Origin: Planctomycetota bacterium
GTDB taxonomy: Bacteria > Planctomycetota > UBA1135 > GCA-002686595
Length of the DNA stretch: 64,000 nt
Assembly: GCA_014238415.1 (NCBI GenBank)
Contig: JABABA010000019.1
Location: 23,601-87,600, forward strand
Direction: 5' to 3'
Below, one piece after another: positions 26,601 to 36,130 of this stretch. Numbering within the stretch: the stretch's first letter is position 1; each line of letters opens with the position of its first letter. Made by a program: the position numbers and the translations under genes. The notes beneath the pieces are model-generated. The model had not been told where the DNA came from and did not search any database. It worked only from the letters and a program-made list of their open reading frames with translations.

Positions 26601-27440
26601 TCAAGGCACGTGGAACGCGTCCAACTCCTCCTGGCTAAGGGTCATGCCCGGATCCCGGGGCACAATTTCAAACTGCTTCAGAGCAGGCTCGTCGCCTGAA
26701 TGTTCCTCCAGCAGATTCACCACACGCTCGACGCAGGATTCCAGGAACAACTCAACACCCGCATCGTTGGAAAGGTTGATTTCATTGGAGTTTCCGGCCC
26801 AGCCCACGAGTTGCCCTTGATCGGATCGAGCCCGAGCCAAGAGGGCCCCGCGAACGCGCCAGCGGATCTGACCCCCGCGTTCCTCCACTTGCACTTCGTC
26901 GTCGATGCGCATCAAGCGCTCAGTCAAGAAAGTGAGGCGTTCTTCGCTGGCAGTATCCAGATCTGCCGCGGCCGCCAGCCCCATCTCTGGATTTCCTGCC
27001 CGTCCCAAAGCGACCTCCGCCAACCAGGTCCCACTGGCCTTGCGCGTACGCGCTTCGCAGAGCACAAACAAACGCAGATCGCCATTCATGACTGCCAGGC
27101 GCTCACAAAGGGCCGCGTCCCCGCCGGTGGACACCACCACGATCTCAGGCGCTTGATGCAAATCCAGCACCGGATCATCAAGCAGACGCGGCAACCAATG
27201 GGGCAATTGAGGCAATGCAGATATCAGGTCCAGGCTGCGCAGAGCGATCTGCGCGCCGTCAGGATTCTCCACCAGCACCAGAATCAGCCGACCATCGCCA
27301 TCCACCAACAGGTAGTCCGCATCGAAGGGCCCCGCCTGGAGCCCCTCATCCACCAGACGCGCATCGGGAAATGCGTCTTGCAAGCAGGACGCCAGTTCCA
27401 GGGACGATTCGGAGGCTTGATCGAGGGGTTTGGGTGCCAT
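26601..27440 (-). CDS. Unknown soluble protein
   Basis: A 279-residue acidic protein that I do not recognise. The N-terminal third reads like an alpha/beta domain, with FDADYLLVDGDGRLILVLVENPDG resembling the core Asp...Glu hairpin of PD-(D/E)xK nuclease folds, but the expected Lys is absent, so any nuclease would be degenerate. The middle contains ASGTWLAEVALG and ADLDTASEERLTFLTERL, and the C-terminus is rich in Glu. No signal peptide or membrane segment. It lies between ruvC and the MinD-like gene on the same strand with gaps of 121 and 207 bp. Confidence 0.65.
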   Translation of the reverse strand: MAPKPLDQASESSLELASCLQDAFPDARLVDEGLQAGPFDADYLLVDGDGRLILVLVENPDGAQIALRSLDLISALPQLPHWLPRLLDDPVLDLHQAPEIVVVSTGGDAALCERLAVMNGDLRLFVLCEARTRKASGTWLAEVALGRAGNPEMGLAAAADLDTASEERLTFLTERLMRIDDEVQVEERGGQIRWRVRGALLARARSDQGQLVGWAGNSNEINLSNDAGVELFLESCVERVVNLLEEHSGDEPALKQFEIVPRDPGMTLSQEELDAFHVP

Positions 27441-27561
27441 GGGCGGGAGACCTACCCTAAGGGCTGCCATCCACGAGTTCAATTCCCGGTCGCATCCCAG
27501 GGGGGAGCAGGACCTGGTCCAAGGGGAGTCGTATCAAGGGTACCGGTCCTGGAGCAATTTC

Positions 27562-28119
27562 CTAGAGCCCGGCAACCCGACCCGCGAATCGGCGCCGATT
27601 GTGGAGGGTCAGGGCCACCGCCAGGGCATCGCTGGCATCCAGAGATTGCAGGGGACCCTCTAGGCCCAGCGCCTGCGCCACCATGGCCCCCACCTGCTCC
27701 TTGCTGGCCTGTCCGTTGCCCACCAGCATCTTCTTGACCTCTGCTGGGCTTATCTCCAATACCTCTCCGGTCACCGCCGCTGCACAGGCCAGAGCCACCC
27801 CCCGGCCCTCCCCAATGCGCAGTGCCGTGGCGGGGTTCTTACCGCTGTAGCCGCTCTCGATGGCAACCGCCACCGGGCGCAGACGGCGGAAAACCTCATC
27901 CAGTTCCTCCCGCAGGTAGGCCAACCGCGCCGCAGGACTGAAGCTCTCCGGGGCCCGCAGGGTGCCCGCCCCCAGGAGTCGGGGACCTCTACTGGCTACA
28001 ACCAGGGCCCCATAGCCCACCTTCCGGGTGCCCGGATCGATACCCACCAGAATTTCTCGGCCGTGCCCCTCGGGCAACTGGGGAAAATGGTCACGGACCC
28101 TGGAGCTTGGACGGGACAT
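27562..28119 (-). CDS. ruvC: Holliday junction endonuclease RuvC
   Basis: A 185-residue RNase-H-fold resolvase cutting four-way DNA junctions. The four acidic active-site positions are visible: GIDPGTRKVGYG (first Asp), AIESGYSGKNPATALRIGEGRG (Glu), and the C-terminal SLDASDALAVAL (two Asp). KKMLVGNGQASKEQVGAMV is the conserved basic/helical region. ATG 28119 is chosen; GTG 28128 is in frame. It carries about 24 extra N-terminal residues compared with most family members. ruvA and ruvB are not in the window. It is divergent from ispD across 35 bp. Confidence 0.95.
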   Translation of the reverse strand: MSRPSSRVRDHFPQLPEGHGREILVGIDPGTRKVGYGALVVASRGPRLLGAGTLRAPESFSPAARLAYLREELDEVFRRLRPVAVAIESGYSGKNPATALRIGEGRGVALACAAAVTGEVLEISPAEVKKMLVGNGQASKEQVGAMVAQALGLEGPLQSLDASDALAVALTLHNRRRFAGRVAGL

Positions 28120-28154
28120 CCCCCGCACCCTACCCTTCTCCAGCGAGCAATCCC

Positions 28155-28895
28155 ATGACTCCTCCCCCGAACTCCTCTGCGGAAACTACAAAGGCCCCTG
28201 TGCCGGCGGTGCTGGTAGCCGCAGGCCGCTCCCGGCGGCTGGGTGGAAGCGTGCCCAAAGTCTGGCTGGAGTTGGCTGGCGAATCGGTGCTGCTGCACTC
28301 CCTGCGCGCCTTGCGCGGAGCAAGTTCGGTGGGACCGATCGTGGTAGTTGCTCCCGAAGGAGACCACGCTACCATCGCGGACTTGGTGCAAGCGCAAGAC
28401 CTGGGGCCCGTGACATGTACTATCGGAGGCGAAGCGCGAACAGACTCGGTGCGCCAGGGGCTATTGGCCTTGGAAGCGAACTGCGGTCTGGTGTTAGTGC
28501 ACGACGCGGCACGGCCCTTGGTCTTGTCGAGCGACATAAACAAATTGGTGCAAGTTGCTCAGAGTTCAGGCGCGGCGTTACTTGCCAGTCCGGTGAGGGA
28601 CAGCTTGCATCAGGCTCAAGATGACCGAGCTATCAAGGCAGTGCCCCGAGAAGATCTCTGGGCGGCAGAGACGCCCCAGATCATGGACCGCGATCTGTTG
28701 TTGGAAATCTCAACCGAAGCACGCAAGCAAGGACTCTCCCCCACGGACGAAGCGACCCTTTACGAGATATTCGTGGGCCCAATCAGTCTGGTGCGTTCCA
28801 GCGCGCCGAACCCAAAGCTCACCTGGGCACCGGACCTCGCCTTCTTCGAGTTCATCCTGAACGGGCGCCACAACCCAAGGAGTTCCCCCTCATGA
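28155..28895 (+). CDS. ispD: 2-C-methyl-D-erythritol 4-phosphate cytidylyltransferase
   Basis: A 246-residue enzyme of the MEP isoprenoid pathway that activates methylerythritol phosphate with CTP. Visible are the nucleotide-binding PAVLVAAGRSRRLGGSVPKVWLELAGE (residues ~17-43), VVVAPEG, GGEARTDSVRQGLLAL, VLVHDAARPLV, ASPVRDSLHQ, AETPQIMDRDLLLE and SPTDEATLYE. ATG 28155 is chosen over the open frame from 28107. The stop overlaps the ispF start as ATGA (28892-28895), the common ispDF arrangement for non-consecutive pathway steps. Confidence 0.95.
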   Translation: MTPPPNSSAETTKAPVPAVLVAAGRSRRLGGSVPKVWLELAGESVLLHSLRALRGASSVGPIVVVAPEGDHATIADLVQAQDLGPVTCTIGGEARTDSVRQGLLALEANCGLVLVHDAARPLVLSSDINKLVQVAQSSGAALLASPVRDSLHQAQDDRAIKAVPREDLWAAETPQIMDRDLLLEISTEARKQGLSPTDEATLYEIFVGPISLVRSSAPNPKLTWAPDLAFFEFILNGRHNPRSSPS

Positions 28896-29377
28896 TCCAA
28901 ACACGCGTAGGCCTGGGATTTGATTCCCACAGACTGGTGGAGGGGCGGCCCTGCATCCTGGGGGGCGTGCTCATGGACCACCCCGCAGGACCACTGGGAC
29001 ATTCAGACGGGGACGCGGTCCTGCACGCAGTCATGGATGCGGTGCTGGGTGCTGCAGGGCTCGACGATCTTGGGACCCTCTTCCCCGACACGGACGAGAC
29101 CTGGAAAGACGCGGATTCCAGCACCCTCTTGAGGGATGTCCACCAACGGATCACCGAGGCGGGCTGGATGGTGGGCAATCTGGACCTGGTGATCGCCACA
29201 GACGGTCCGCGCATCGCCCCCTATCGCGCAGCCATGCGGAAGAACATCGCCGATTGTCTGCACATCGAAACAGACTGCGTCAACGTCAAAGGCAAGACCC
29301 TTGAGGGCCTGGGCGCTCAATCTGACGAAGCTGGAGTCATAGTGCAGGCCGTAGTGTTGCTGCAACGCGGAGCCTAG
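28892..29377 (+). CDS. ispF: 2-C-methyl-D-erythritol 2,4-cyclodiphosphate synthase
   Basis: A 161-residue MEP-pathway enzyme cyclising CDP-methylerythritol phosphate. The zinc site DSHRL (GFDSHRLVEG) and the conserved GHSDGDAVLHAVMDAVLGAAGLDDLGTLFPDTD block are intact, followed by NLDLVIATDGPRIAPY, NVKGKTLEGLG and the terminal AVVLLQ. Translationally coupled to ispD. The stop TAG (29375-29377) overlaps the stop of the converging ABC transporter through a shared CTAG. Confidence 0.97.
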   Translation: MIQTRVGLGFDSHRLVEGRPCILGGVLMDHPAGPLGHSDGDAVLHAVMDAVLGAAGLDDLGTLFPDTDETWKDADSSTLLRDVHQRITEAGWMVGNLDLVIATDGPRIAPYRAAMRKNIADCLHIETDCVNVKGKTLEGLGAQSDEAGVIVQAVVLLQRGA

Positions 29378-31353
29378 CCGGACTTCTCCTCGGGTCTGCT
29401 GCCTTCCTGCAGCCGCCAGAGCCGACAGTAGAGACCATCCTGAGCAAGTAGTTCCTCGTGTGTGCCGAGTTCCTTGAGTTCTCCCTCATCCAGCACAGCA
29501 ATGCGATCCGCGCGCCGCACAGTGGACAGGCGATGGGCGACCACGAGCACCGTATGGTTGGCCATCAATCTATCAAGGGCCTCTTGCACCAGGCGCTCGC
29601 TCTCGCTGTCAAGGGCACTGGTGGCCTCATCAAGCAACAGCAGGGGCGCTTGACGCAAGAATGCCCGGGCGATCGTGATACGCTGGCGTTGGCCACCGGA
29701 GAGCCGTTCGCCGGCGTCTTCCACATCGGTGTCGAATCCCTGGGGCAAGTCCTTTATGAACTCCAAAACCCCTGCCGCCTTAGCCGCCTCTTCGATCTCG
29801 GCCTGGGATGCATCCTCGCGTCCATAGCGGATGTTCGCGCCCATGGTGGTGTGAAACAGAAAGGGAACCTGAGTCACCATGGCATACTGCCTGGTCCAGG
29901 AATCGAGACTGATCTTGCGCAGGTCGAGGCCCGAGCCAACCTCCACAGTGCCCTGGTCGGGATCGAGGAAGCGCGCCACCAGATCCACCAATGTGCTCTT
30001 GCCGCAACCCGAAGGGCCCACAAGGGCCAGGGTCTCGCCAGCTCGGATCGTCAGGTTGAAGTTCTTGAGGGCAGGTTCCTCGCTGCCTGGATAGGTAAAG
30101 GTCACATCACGCAGCACGATCCCGTCTCCAAGCCCTTCAACGGACTCGGCACCCCTTTGCTCGATGATATCGATTCGCTCGTCAAGCAAGCCGCGCAGAC
30201 GGTCCGCAGCACCCTCGGCTTGAGCCACCTGCCCCAGAGCGCGAGTGGTGCGCTTGATCGAAGCATAGCTGCGACTGACCAGCATGAAAAAGGTCAGCAT
30301 TTCACCCGGATCGCGTTGCACGCCGCCTCGGACCGCCAGCCAACCCACCAGCATGACGATCATGCCCAGGCCCGCGTGGGTGTAAAGAATCGTCCAGGCG
30401 TTTGAGATCGCGGTCACCTTGGCGAGCCGCACAGCCTCATGCACATACTGGTCGTTGGCTTCCTTGAAGCGCTCCAGTTCCCGGTCTTCGGCGCGATAGG
30501 CCTTGACCGTGCGAATGCCCTGCAGCATCTGGGTCAAGACCTGCATGGAAGCGCCCAATTTTGTCGCTGACTTGGTGCTGCGTTTCTTGACCCTCTTCAA
30601 GATCAAGCCAACTGGAACCACCAAGAGCGGCGTGCCGAGCAAGACAACGAGGGTCGCCTCCGGTGCCACAAAGAACGCCCAGCCCAGGGCGGTGATCGCC
30701 ATGAGGGGTTCCTGTACCAGGTCCCGCAGAAAGAGGTTGACCACGGACAGGGTCTGTCCCACATCGGCACTGACTCGTGACAAGAGGTCTCCGAAACGCC
30801 GCCGCCCATGAAACCCAAGGGAAAGCCGCATCAGATGCCCCGCCAGACTCTGACGAAGGGCCACGATCATGCCGTGCCCCACCCGAGCGCTGAGGATCGC
30901 TGCGAGATACTGGGCCAAAGCAGCGAGGACCGCCATGATCGATATCACGATGGCCACCACCCCCAGGAGGCTCAGCCGACGTTCAGCGGTCAATTCGCCC
31001 GGGTCCCCAAGCAGGCGCTGGTTGAGCCAGCCCCGTGCCTGCGAAAGGGCATCGTCGGGGATCTTGGGCTCGGGCTCGGGGCTGCCCAGGGCTAGGAGGG
31101 CCTGGCTCAGGTGGGTATCACCCGGGTTCTCGTTCTTGGCTGCCTCCAGTGCCTCCCGGGCTGCCGCCAGGTCCGGCTGGTTCTCCTTTGATTCCGCAAA
31201 CAGCAGGGTCCAGGTGGGCTGCAACAGAAGATAGGTGCCCTGCTGCAGCAAAGCGCCCAGGCCGTTGAGCATGAAGACCAATGCCAGAGCCCCGACGAAG
31301 GGCTTGGCATAGGGCGCCAGCAGGCGAAAGAGACCCCGGGGATTGCGGAACAC
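29374..31353 (-). CDS. MsbA-like ABC exporter (fused permease and ATPase)
   Basis: A 659-residue half-transporter working as a homodimer in the inner membrane. The N-terminal part holds six helices with a ~75-residue soluble insertion (residues ~50-130, rich in Glu/Pro) between the first two, longer than in typical MsbA. The nucleotide-binding domain shows Walker A GPSGCGKSTLVDL, the Q-loop in YAMVTQVPFLFHTT, signature LSGGQRQRITIARAFL, Walker B PLLLLDEATSALDSESE and the H-loop VVAHRLSTV. Lipid A, lipid or peptide export are all possible; no partner gene is nearby. Start ATG 31353. The stop shares CTAG with ispF. Confidence 0.93.
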   Translation of the reverse strand: MFRNPRGLFRLLAPYAKPFVGALALVFMLNGLGALLQQGTYLLLQPTWTLLFAESKENQPDLAAAREALEAAKNENPGDTHLSQALLALGSPEPEPKIPDDALSQARGWLNQRLLGDPGELTAERRLSLLGVVAIVISIMAVLAALAQYLAAILSARVGHGMIVALRQSLAGHLMRLSLGFHGRRRFGDLLSRVSADVGQTLSVVNLFLRDLVQEPLMAITALGWAFFVAPEATLVVLLGTPLLVVPVGLILKRVKKRSTKSATKLGASMQVLTQMLQGIRTVKAYRAEDRELERFKEANDQYVHEAVRLAKVTAISNAWTILYTHAGLGMIVMLVGWLAVRGGVQRDPGEMLTFFMLVSRSYASIKRTTRALGQVAQAEGAADRLRGLLDERIDIIEQRGAESVEGLGDGIVLRDVTFTYPGSEEPALKNFNLTIRAGETLALVGPSGCGKSTLVDLVARFLDPDQGTVEVGSGLDLRKISLDSWTRQYAMVTQVPFLFHTTMGANIRYGREDASQAEIEEAAKAAGVLEFIKDLPQGFDTDVEDAGERLSGGQRQRITIARAFLRQAPLLLLDEATSALDSESERLVQEALDRLMANHTVLVVAHRLSTVRRADRIAVLDEGELKELGTHEELLAQDGLYCRLWRLQEGSRPEEKSG

Positions 31354-31491
31354 GGGGGGATCTATAGGGCCCGCGACGGGGCCCCGTCAACGAACAAGAA
31401 GGGGCCCGGGGCAAATGGGGGCGGGGCCTCCCGTAAGGCACCCCACAAGCTGGGTTCTCCTACAGTCGCCCTGGGTCAGGCCAGTGGTCGA

Positions 31492-33474
31492 TCAGCGCCT
31501 GCTGAGGCCAGAAACCTCGGCCGCCTGCAAGGTTTCATGCGCGAAGCGAGCGAATTCGCGACGCACAAAATCCTCTTGCAGCAGACCCAACTGGCGCTCG
31601 TCCCGATAGTTGACCGGCTGGGTGGGGCGCAGTTTCTTGACGCAATAGACCAGGTAGTAACCCTTGTTTCCTTTGTAAGGACCGCCCACCTGGCCTTCCT
31701 CCAACTCAAAGAAAACCTGATCCACCACATTGTCGTTGGACAGGTAGTGGGAGAAAGTGCTCTCGTTGAGTGCGCGCTTGAGGTCGTTTCGAGTCTGAGG
31801 GTTGCCATTGAATCGGCCCTTGTTCCGCATGCCGATCATGGCGGGCATTTTGCCTGTGGCGGGCATGGGCGCATCCCAGTATTCACTGTGCAAGTTCAAC
31901 AACTCTGCCCACCACTGATCGAAGGGCTGCACCTTGGGAACAAAGTCCACGCCCTCTTGCAAAGCGATGCGGCGCTCCTCGTCTTCGGCGACCAAAAGGT
32001 CGATGTGTGCGTCGATCATGGCACGCAGACGATAGGCTTCCTCTTCGGCTCCGGCCCAGTCGTCTTCTTTCCACCTGTTGTTGGGATAATCGAAGGCAGA
32101 GACCAAGAGAGCCTCAGCTTGAACCTTTGCCAGCCCCATGATGCCATTGCCCACGGGCATGTAGGCCTGCATCTCTTTGGACAGGTTGTTGTTGCCGTCC
32201 AGGTTCAGCCTGTGGGGAATCGAGCGGCGATAGGACTCAACCAGATAGAGGTAATCGTTGTAGACCTCCATGGAAGGAAAGTTGTGCCCCTGGAGAGCCA
32301 AGAAGTCGAGATTGAACATGCTGCCCTGAAGGGAAGCGCGGGTCTCCAGCAACAGGTTCAGGAATTCATCCCAGGGCACAAGGTTACCACTTGCGCCCAT
32401 GAGATCTGTAACCGCCACATGGAGTGCCAGGAACTGCTTGGCCTCGTAGATGTCCTGGTCGGTAAAGGCGTCTTTGAACTCCTCATAGACATCAGCAGTC
32501 TTGATAGAGGCCTCTAACCCACCGCCCGCAACGTTGATCAGGGTATCTGAAGGCAGTCCTTCGAGTTTGCCCATGATCGTGACCACATTGGGGTCACTGA
32601 GCGTGGAAACCACAAAGTCGCGCAGCAGCGACATCATCATCTCGTCTTCGCGGGGTTCAAAGGAACCGTGCTCCTCGTTCACCTGAGAATCCAATGCAGC
32701 ACGCTCTTCATCGGTCAGAGCGTCCCTAGTGCGCCCATCGTATTGCCCCTGGAGCAATTGGCCTTCGGTGGTGGCACGCTTCGCTCGCCATGCTTCACCA
32801 CGCATGTCATAGGCTTCCTGATAGTCTTCAACCAGATCAAAAGAAGGGGATCCGGCGTGGACTGCCTCGAGGGTGATGTCAGGCCAGTCTTCTGTTGAAC
32901 CAGGAAAGAAAATTGTGTCAAAGCGCAGAGTCTGCTCAACCTGATCGATGTACCAATCCCAATCCTGGTAGGTGCGCTCGATTTCTGTGCGCAAGTCCAG
33001 ACTTGGATAGCGCTCGTAGAACTGCGAGGCCTCCCTCTTCAAACGCTCTTCAAGTTCCTTTGGGTCGAAACGGTAAAGCGATGTGAACTCATCCACCAGA
33101 CTCTCGAGCGTTGCCTTTTCTTCGTCACTGAGTTCAGAGAGGTCCTTGCTGCCGTAGTCTTCGTCGAGAATCTCCTCCCTACGCATAAAGGAGCGCAGCT
33201 CCATCTCTTGGGTCAGCAGTACATCCATCTTGCGAGATTCCAAGCCACCACGACCCTTGCCGTAGCACAGGTAGCGCATGATCTCCATGTCCGGGATACG
33301 CTTGCCATTGACGATCAGGGGCTCGCCGAAGATCGACGGACTGCCATCGTCCTCAACGGTGATCCCAGGGCAGAATTCGACTTCTGAAGCAGCAGGAGCG
33401 ACTTCCTGGGTCGCCAGGGCCGGAGCAGGAACGAGAAGAAGGACGCTAAGAAACGCTTGGCTTGAAATGTTCAT
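31492..33474 (-). CDS. Secreted SurA/PrsA-like protein (peptidyl-prolyl isomerase-like)
   Basis: A 660-residue exported protein. Residues 1-21 are a signal peptide (FLSVLLLVPAPALAT). Residues ~48-90 resemble a SurA N-domain (GEPLIVNGKRIPDMEIMRYL). The long middle is acidic and helical. Residues ~570-650 resemble the end of a parvulin/PpiC-type module (VVDQVFFELEEGQVGGPYKGNKGYYLVYCVKKLRP), followed by a LLQEDFVRREFARF helix. A complete parvulin core is not obvious, so this may be a chaperone without isomerase activity. ATG 33474 is chosen because it begins the signal peptide. It diverges from the operon at 33801, which itself encodes a SurA-N-like lipoprotein. Confidence 0.7.
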   Translation of the reverse strand: MNISSQAFLSVLLLVPAPALATQEVAPAASEVEFCPGITVEDDGSPSIFGEPLIVNGKRIPDMEIMRYLCYGKGRGGLESRKMDVLLTQEMELRSFMRREEILDEDYGSKDLSELSDEEKATLESLVDEFTSLYRFDPKELEERLKREASQFYERYPSLDLRTEIERTYQDWDWYIDQVEQTLRFDTIFFPGSTEDWPDITLEAVHAGSPSFDLVEDYQEAYDMRGEAWRAKRATTEGQLLQGQYDGRTRDALTDEERAALDSQVNEEHGSFEPREDEMMMSLLRDFVVSTLSDPNVVTIMGKLEGLPSDTLINVAGGGLEASIKTADVYEEFKDAFTDQDIYEAKQFLALHVAVTDLMGASGNLVPWDEFLNLLLETRASLQGSMFNLDFLALQGHNFPSMEVYNDYLYLVESYRRSIPHRLNLDGNNNLSKEMQAYMPVGNGIMGLAKVQAEALLVSAFDYPNNRWKEDDWAGAEEEAYRLRAMIDAHIDLLVAEDEERRIALQEGVDFVPKVQPFDQWWAELLNLHSEYWDAPMPATGKMPAMIGMRNKGRFNGNPQTRNDLKRALNESTFSHYLSNDNVVDQVFFELEEGQVGGPYKGNKGYYLVYCVKKLRPTQPVNYRDERQLGLLQEDFVRREFARFAHETLQAAEVSGLSRR

Positions 33475-33800
33475 GAATGCAAGAGTGCCGCCAGATTGGA
33501 AGGGGATCGATGTCTGCGGGCGAAGATGGTACGGATCCAAACGGTGGTGTGAGAGAATTTGGATCGGATCAATCGAGGGATTGGCTTGATCGCCTGACGG
33601 GGTACTTGCCCCTTTAGGAGTCAAAATCCTTGCTGGGGCTCCTCCAGGGCCCCTGAACCGCGTAGCCGAGCAGGCCGCCACGGGATAGAGCCCTCAGGAG
33701 CCTCAAGCCGGGACCAGAGCCCAAAGGGGGGCCGATAGCCCCCTGAAGGCCACCGGGGGGCGCCTCCCGGCTACCCTCAGTGCATCCCCACCCCCCCAAC
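33475..33800. other. 326-bp divergent intergenic region
   Basis: No credible gene. It separates the SurA-like gene (minus) from the operon starting at 33801 (plus) and must hold both promoters. Near the plus-strand gene it is very GC-rich, with a small hairpin GGGGGC-CGATA-GCCCCC around 33726-33742. No consensus promoter could be assigned. Confidence 0.5.
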
Positions 33801-34490
33801 ATGTCCTATCAGCCACGAACGATTGCCTACCTAGCTGAGGTGATGCACCCCCCCCTGGCACCGGATCCCAGGGCAATCCAGAGGCTGCACAACGAGTTCT
33901 TTCAGGAAAACGACCCCACCTACACCTCGTTTCATGTGAGCGACTCAGGGCCAACCCTTTCAAATCCAGCCTCAAGGCCCGGGGCGGTCTCATCGGTCTC
34001 CTTCCTGCAAGACCGCATGCTCTTTCGAGAAGAGATGGGGGGACTGCTGACAGATCAGTTCGCCCAACGTGTCCGCCGAGTTTGTGAACGCATGGCTGTT
34101 GAACGCAAGATCCCGGTCTTCCTGGCCCAGGTCATCACACTGCGGTCACTGGTCAACGCCAAGAATCGTCGGGACACCCGCGAGTTCCTGGCCAAAGACA
34201 TGCTCCGCATCGATGCAGGCCTCGATGCCTTCTCCCACCCCCCGGCAACCCTGGGCCTGCGAATGGCCTTCCACGCCAAGAGTGCTGATCAACCCGCCAC
34301 AGCTGTGCGCGTGGAGTCCTACAATGCAGACCCGCAGTCTCTCTTCTTGGAGACACAGACCACCTATGGTCCACTGGTTGTGGACCGTGGTCTTGAGGCC
34401 ATAGAACAACGAATCCTCGATTCCTATGACCAGCTCACCGGGTCGGTGCTCGATTTTGTTTCCCGCTTTGACCGGCCGAGGGAATCCTAG
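33801..34490 (+). CDS. Unknown soluble protein, first gene of a four-gene operon
   Basis: A 229-residue protein without signal peptide or membrane helix, not recognised. It has an N-terminal segment rich in Pro and aromatic residues (MSYQPRTIAYLAEVMHPPLA), a central helical region (DQFAQRVRRVCERMAVERKIPVFLAQ), a beta-rich part (TLGLRMAFHAKS, AVRVESYNADPQSLFLETQT) and a final helix. The overall look is of an alpha/beta domain. ATG 33801 is preferred to an upstream in-frame GTG at 33780. The next gene begins 1 bp after its stop, so the two are surely co-transcribed. Confidence 0.75.
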   Translation: MSYQPRTIAYLAEVMHPPLAPDPRAIQRLHNEFFQENDPTYTSFHVSDSGPTLSNPASRPGAVSSVSFLQDRMLFREEMGGLLTDQFAQRVRRVCERMAVERKIPVFLAQVITLRSLVNAKNRRDTREFLAKDMLRIDAGLDAFSHPPATLGLRMAFHAKSADQPATAVRVESYNADPQSLFLETQTTYGPLVVDRGLEAIEQRILDSYDQLTGSVLDFVSRFDRPRES

Positions 34491-34491
34491 G

Positions 34492-35211
34492 ATGAACCCG
34501 CTCCAGTCATCGACTTGCCTGCTACTGTGCACGGCGATGCTCAGCGGTTGTGATCCGCCCCTGCCCAAGAATAGAAACGCACAAGCCGGGGCGGACCCTG
34601 TGGAACAGACCACAGACTGGCCCGAAGGCACAGTAATCGTCGTAGGCAACGAACCGATTCTCGCCTCCGAAATCGAAACCTGGGCGGACACCATCGCCTT
34701 GGTGGAACCCTCCCACTCGAGGCCGGATCACCTGCGCAAGGCGTTGACCAATCTGGTTTTGCACAAGAAAGTCGCACGCCAGATCCTGCCAGAGGAATGT
34801 GAACGTGCTCGAGTAAAGGCTGTTCGTGCATTGGAGAACCTTCGCAGCGGTAGTGGTGTCTCCAAAGAAGGGCCCCAGGTAATTCGCGTGACGGGCGCCT
34901 GGAATGACATCGAGCAGGACATAGGTCTCGACCGCTGGGGAGCCTCCCGTGGACAGAACGCTCGCAGCTGGCAGTTGCTTGAGACGCTCGGAGGCTGGTC
35001 GGTCATGCGCGCTCCCATGACACCAGCGGAATGGCTGCCCAATTCCGATGTGACTATTGAGCATGTGACCTTCTATTATCTGGAACCCACCACCATGAAG
35101 CGCGAGATCGAATCAGCCCTTGAGAAGCTCCCGATCCGCATCCTCGACAAGCAGTGGCGCGAGATATTGCCTGTTTACTACGACCACCTCGTGACCAACG
35201 AGTCCCCATGA
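34492..35211 (+). CDS. SurA-N-like lipoprotein
   Basis: A 239-residue predicted lipoprotein. Residues 1-19 are a signal peptide with lipobox LSGC (Cys20). The mature region begins with a SurA-N-like strand and helix (GTVIVVGNEPILASEIETWADTI), then a basic helical segment (HLRKALTNLVLHKKVARQIL) as in foldase N-domains. No parvulin domain follows; the C-terminal part (VTIEHVTFYYLEPTTMKREIESAL) is unassigned. It lies 1 bp after the preceding gene and overlaps the next by ATGA. The divergent neighbour is another SurA-like protein, which suggests a shared envelope-folding job. Confidence 0.75.
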   Translation: MNPLQSSTCLLLCTAMLSGCDPPLPKNRNAQAGADPVEQTTDWPEGTVIVVGNEPILASEIETWADTIALVEPSHSRPDHLRKALTNLVLHKKVARQILPEECERARVKAVRALENLRSGSGVSKEGPQVIRVTGAWNDIEQDIGLDRWGASRGQNARSWQLLETLGGWSVMRAPMTPAEWLPNSDVTIEHVTFYYLEPTTMKREIESALEKLPIRILDKQWREILPVYYDHLVTNESP

Positions 35212-36101
35212 TCCAGAGCCTGTTCTTGTTGCTGTCGCTGGCTGGGCTTCCCCTTGAAGAGGGTCCTGCTCCTAGCCAGGAGCCCGCCCCGGAAGCCCCC
35301 CAGAAGAAGCCTAGGCACCTGAAGGAATGGCCCAAGCTCAAGAGTCTGCCCCAAGCCAAGAGTGATCTTACGCGCCTGCGCAAGGCGCGTACGGAGGAGA
35401 TGGGCCTTCTGGCACACACATCCCTGCTCAAACAAGGTGCGGGCGTCGCGCCGCTCCTGATTGCGGGGCTAGGCAAAGAACGCAGCCCCAAGGCCCAGGC
35501 GCGAATGATCGCGATTCTCGATCTGGTCACGGATGGCAGCCACACCAGACTGATCGCGCCCTCCTTTCAGAACAAGAAGCGCATCGTCAGGATCTGGAGT
35601 CTGCGGCGCACGGCGCTCTTCCCCGATAGGGCTCTCAAGGCAGAAGCGGACAAGGCCCTGCAGGCGGCGCGCAAGCTCAAGCGCGGCACGGAGGAAGAAA
35701 TCAAGGAAGAGCAATTCGCAGCAGCTCTGGCCACCGCTGCTGGAGGCTCTCTGAAGGGCTTTGACCTCCTTGGTGAACTTGCCTCGCAGCACTGGGGTGA
35801 AGAGGGTGAAGCCCTGCGGACCGCTCTCGAAGGAGTTCGAGGTGAGGAGGCATCAAAGCTCTGCGCTTCGGGCTTGAGCGGCGAACGTCGGACGGTGGTC
35901 CAGTCCCTGCGAATGCTTGCGGGATGCGGAGATGACTCGGTCCTGTCGGCGGTGGGCAAGCATCTCGCCAACACGGACAATTCAATCCTCGTGGAAGCGA
36001 TCAACGCCTGCCGCGGCATTGTCGACGGCAGCCTGCCCCTGCCGCGGCTGTCCGCTTTTCAGGCGATTGAATTGGCCAACGAGTGGAGAGCGCGTCTGTG
36101 A
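35208..36101 (+). CDS. Secreted HEAT-like repeat protein
   Basis: A 297-residue protein with a short signal peptide (IQSLFLLLSLAGLPL) and a Pro/Glu-rich linker (residues ~16-36), followed by alpha-helical repeats of HEAT type (for example GVAPLLIAGLGKERSPKAQARMIAILDLV and ERRTVVQSLRMLAGCGDDSVLSAVGKHL). No enzyme motif is seen; HEAT repeats usually bind proteins. It overlaps the upstream lipoprotein gene by ATGA and ends at 36101, just before the next gene. Confidence 0.7.
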   Translation: MIQSLFLLLSLAGLPLEEGPAPSQEPAPEAPQKKPRHLKEWPKLKSLPQAKSDLTRLRKARTEEMGLLAHTSLLKQGAGVAPLLIAGLGKERSPKAQARMIAILDLVTDGSHTRLIAPSFQNKKRIVRIWSLRRTALFPDRALKAEADKALQAARKLKRGTEEEIKEEQFAAALATAAGGSLKGFDLLGELASQHWGEEGEALRTALEGVRGEEASKLCASGLSGERRTVVQSLRMLAGCGDDSVLSAVGKHLANTDNSILVEAINACRGIVDGSLPLPRLSAFQAIELANEWRARL

Positions 36102-36130
36102 GTACGCACAACAGCTCGCTCCTGGGCACT

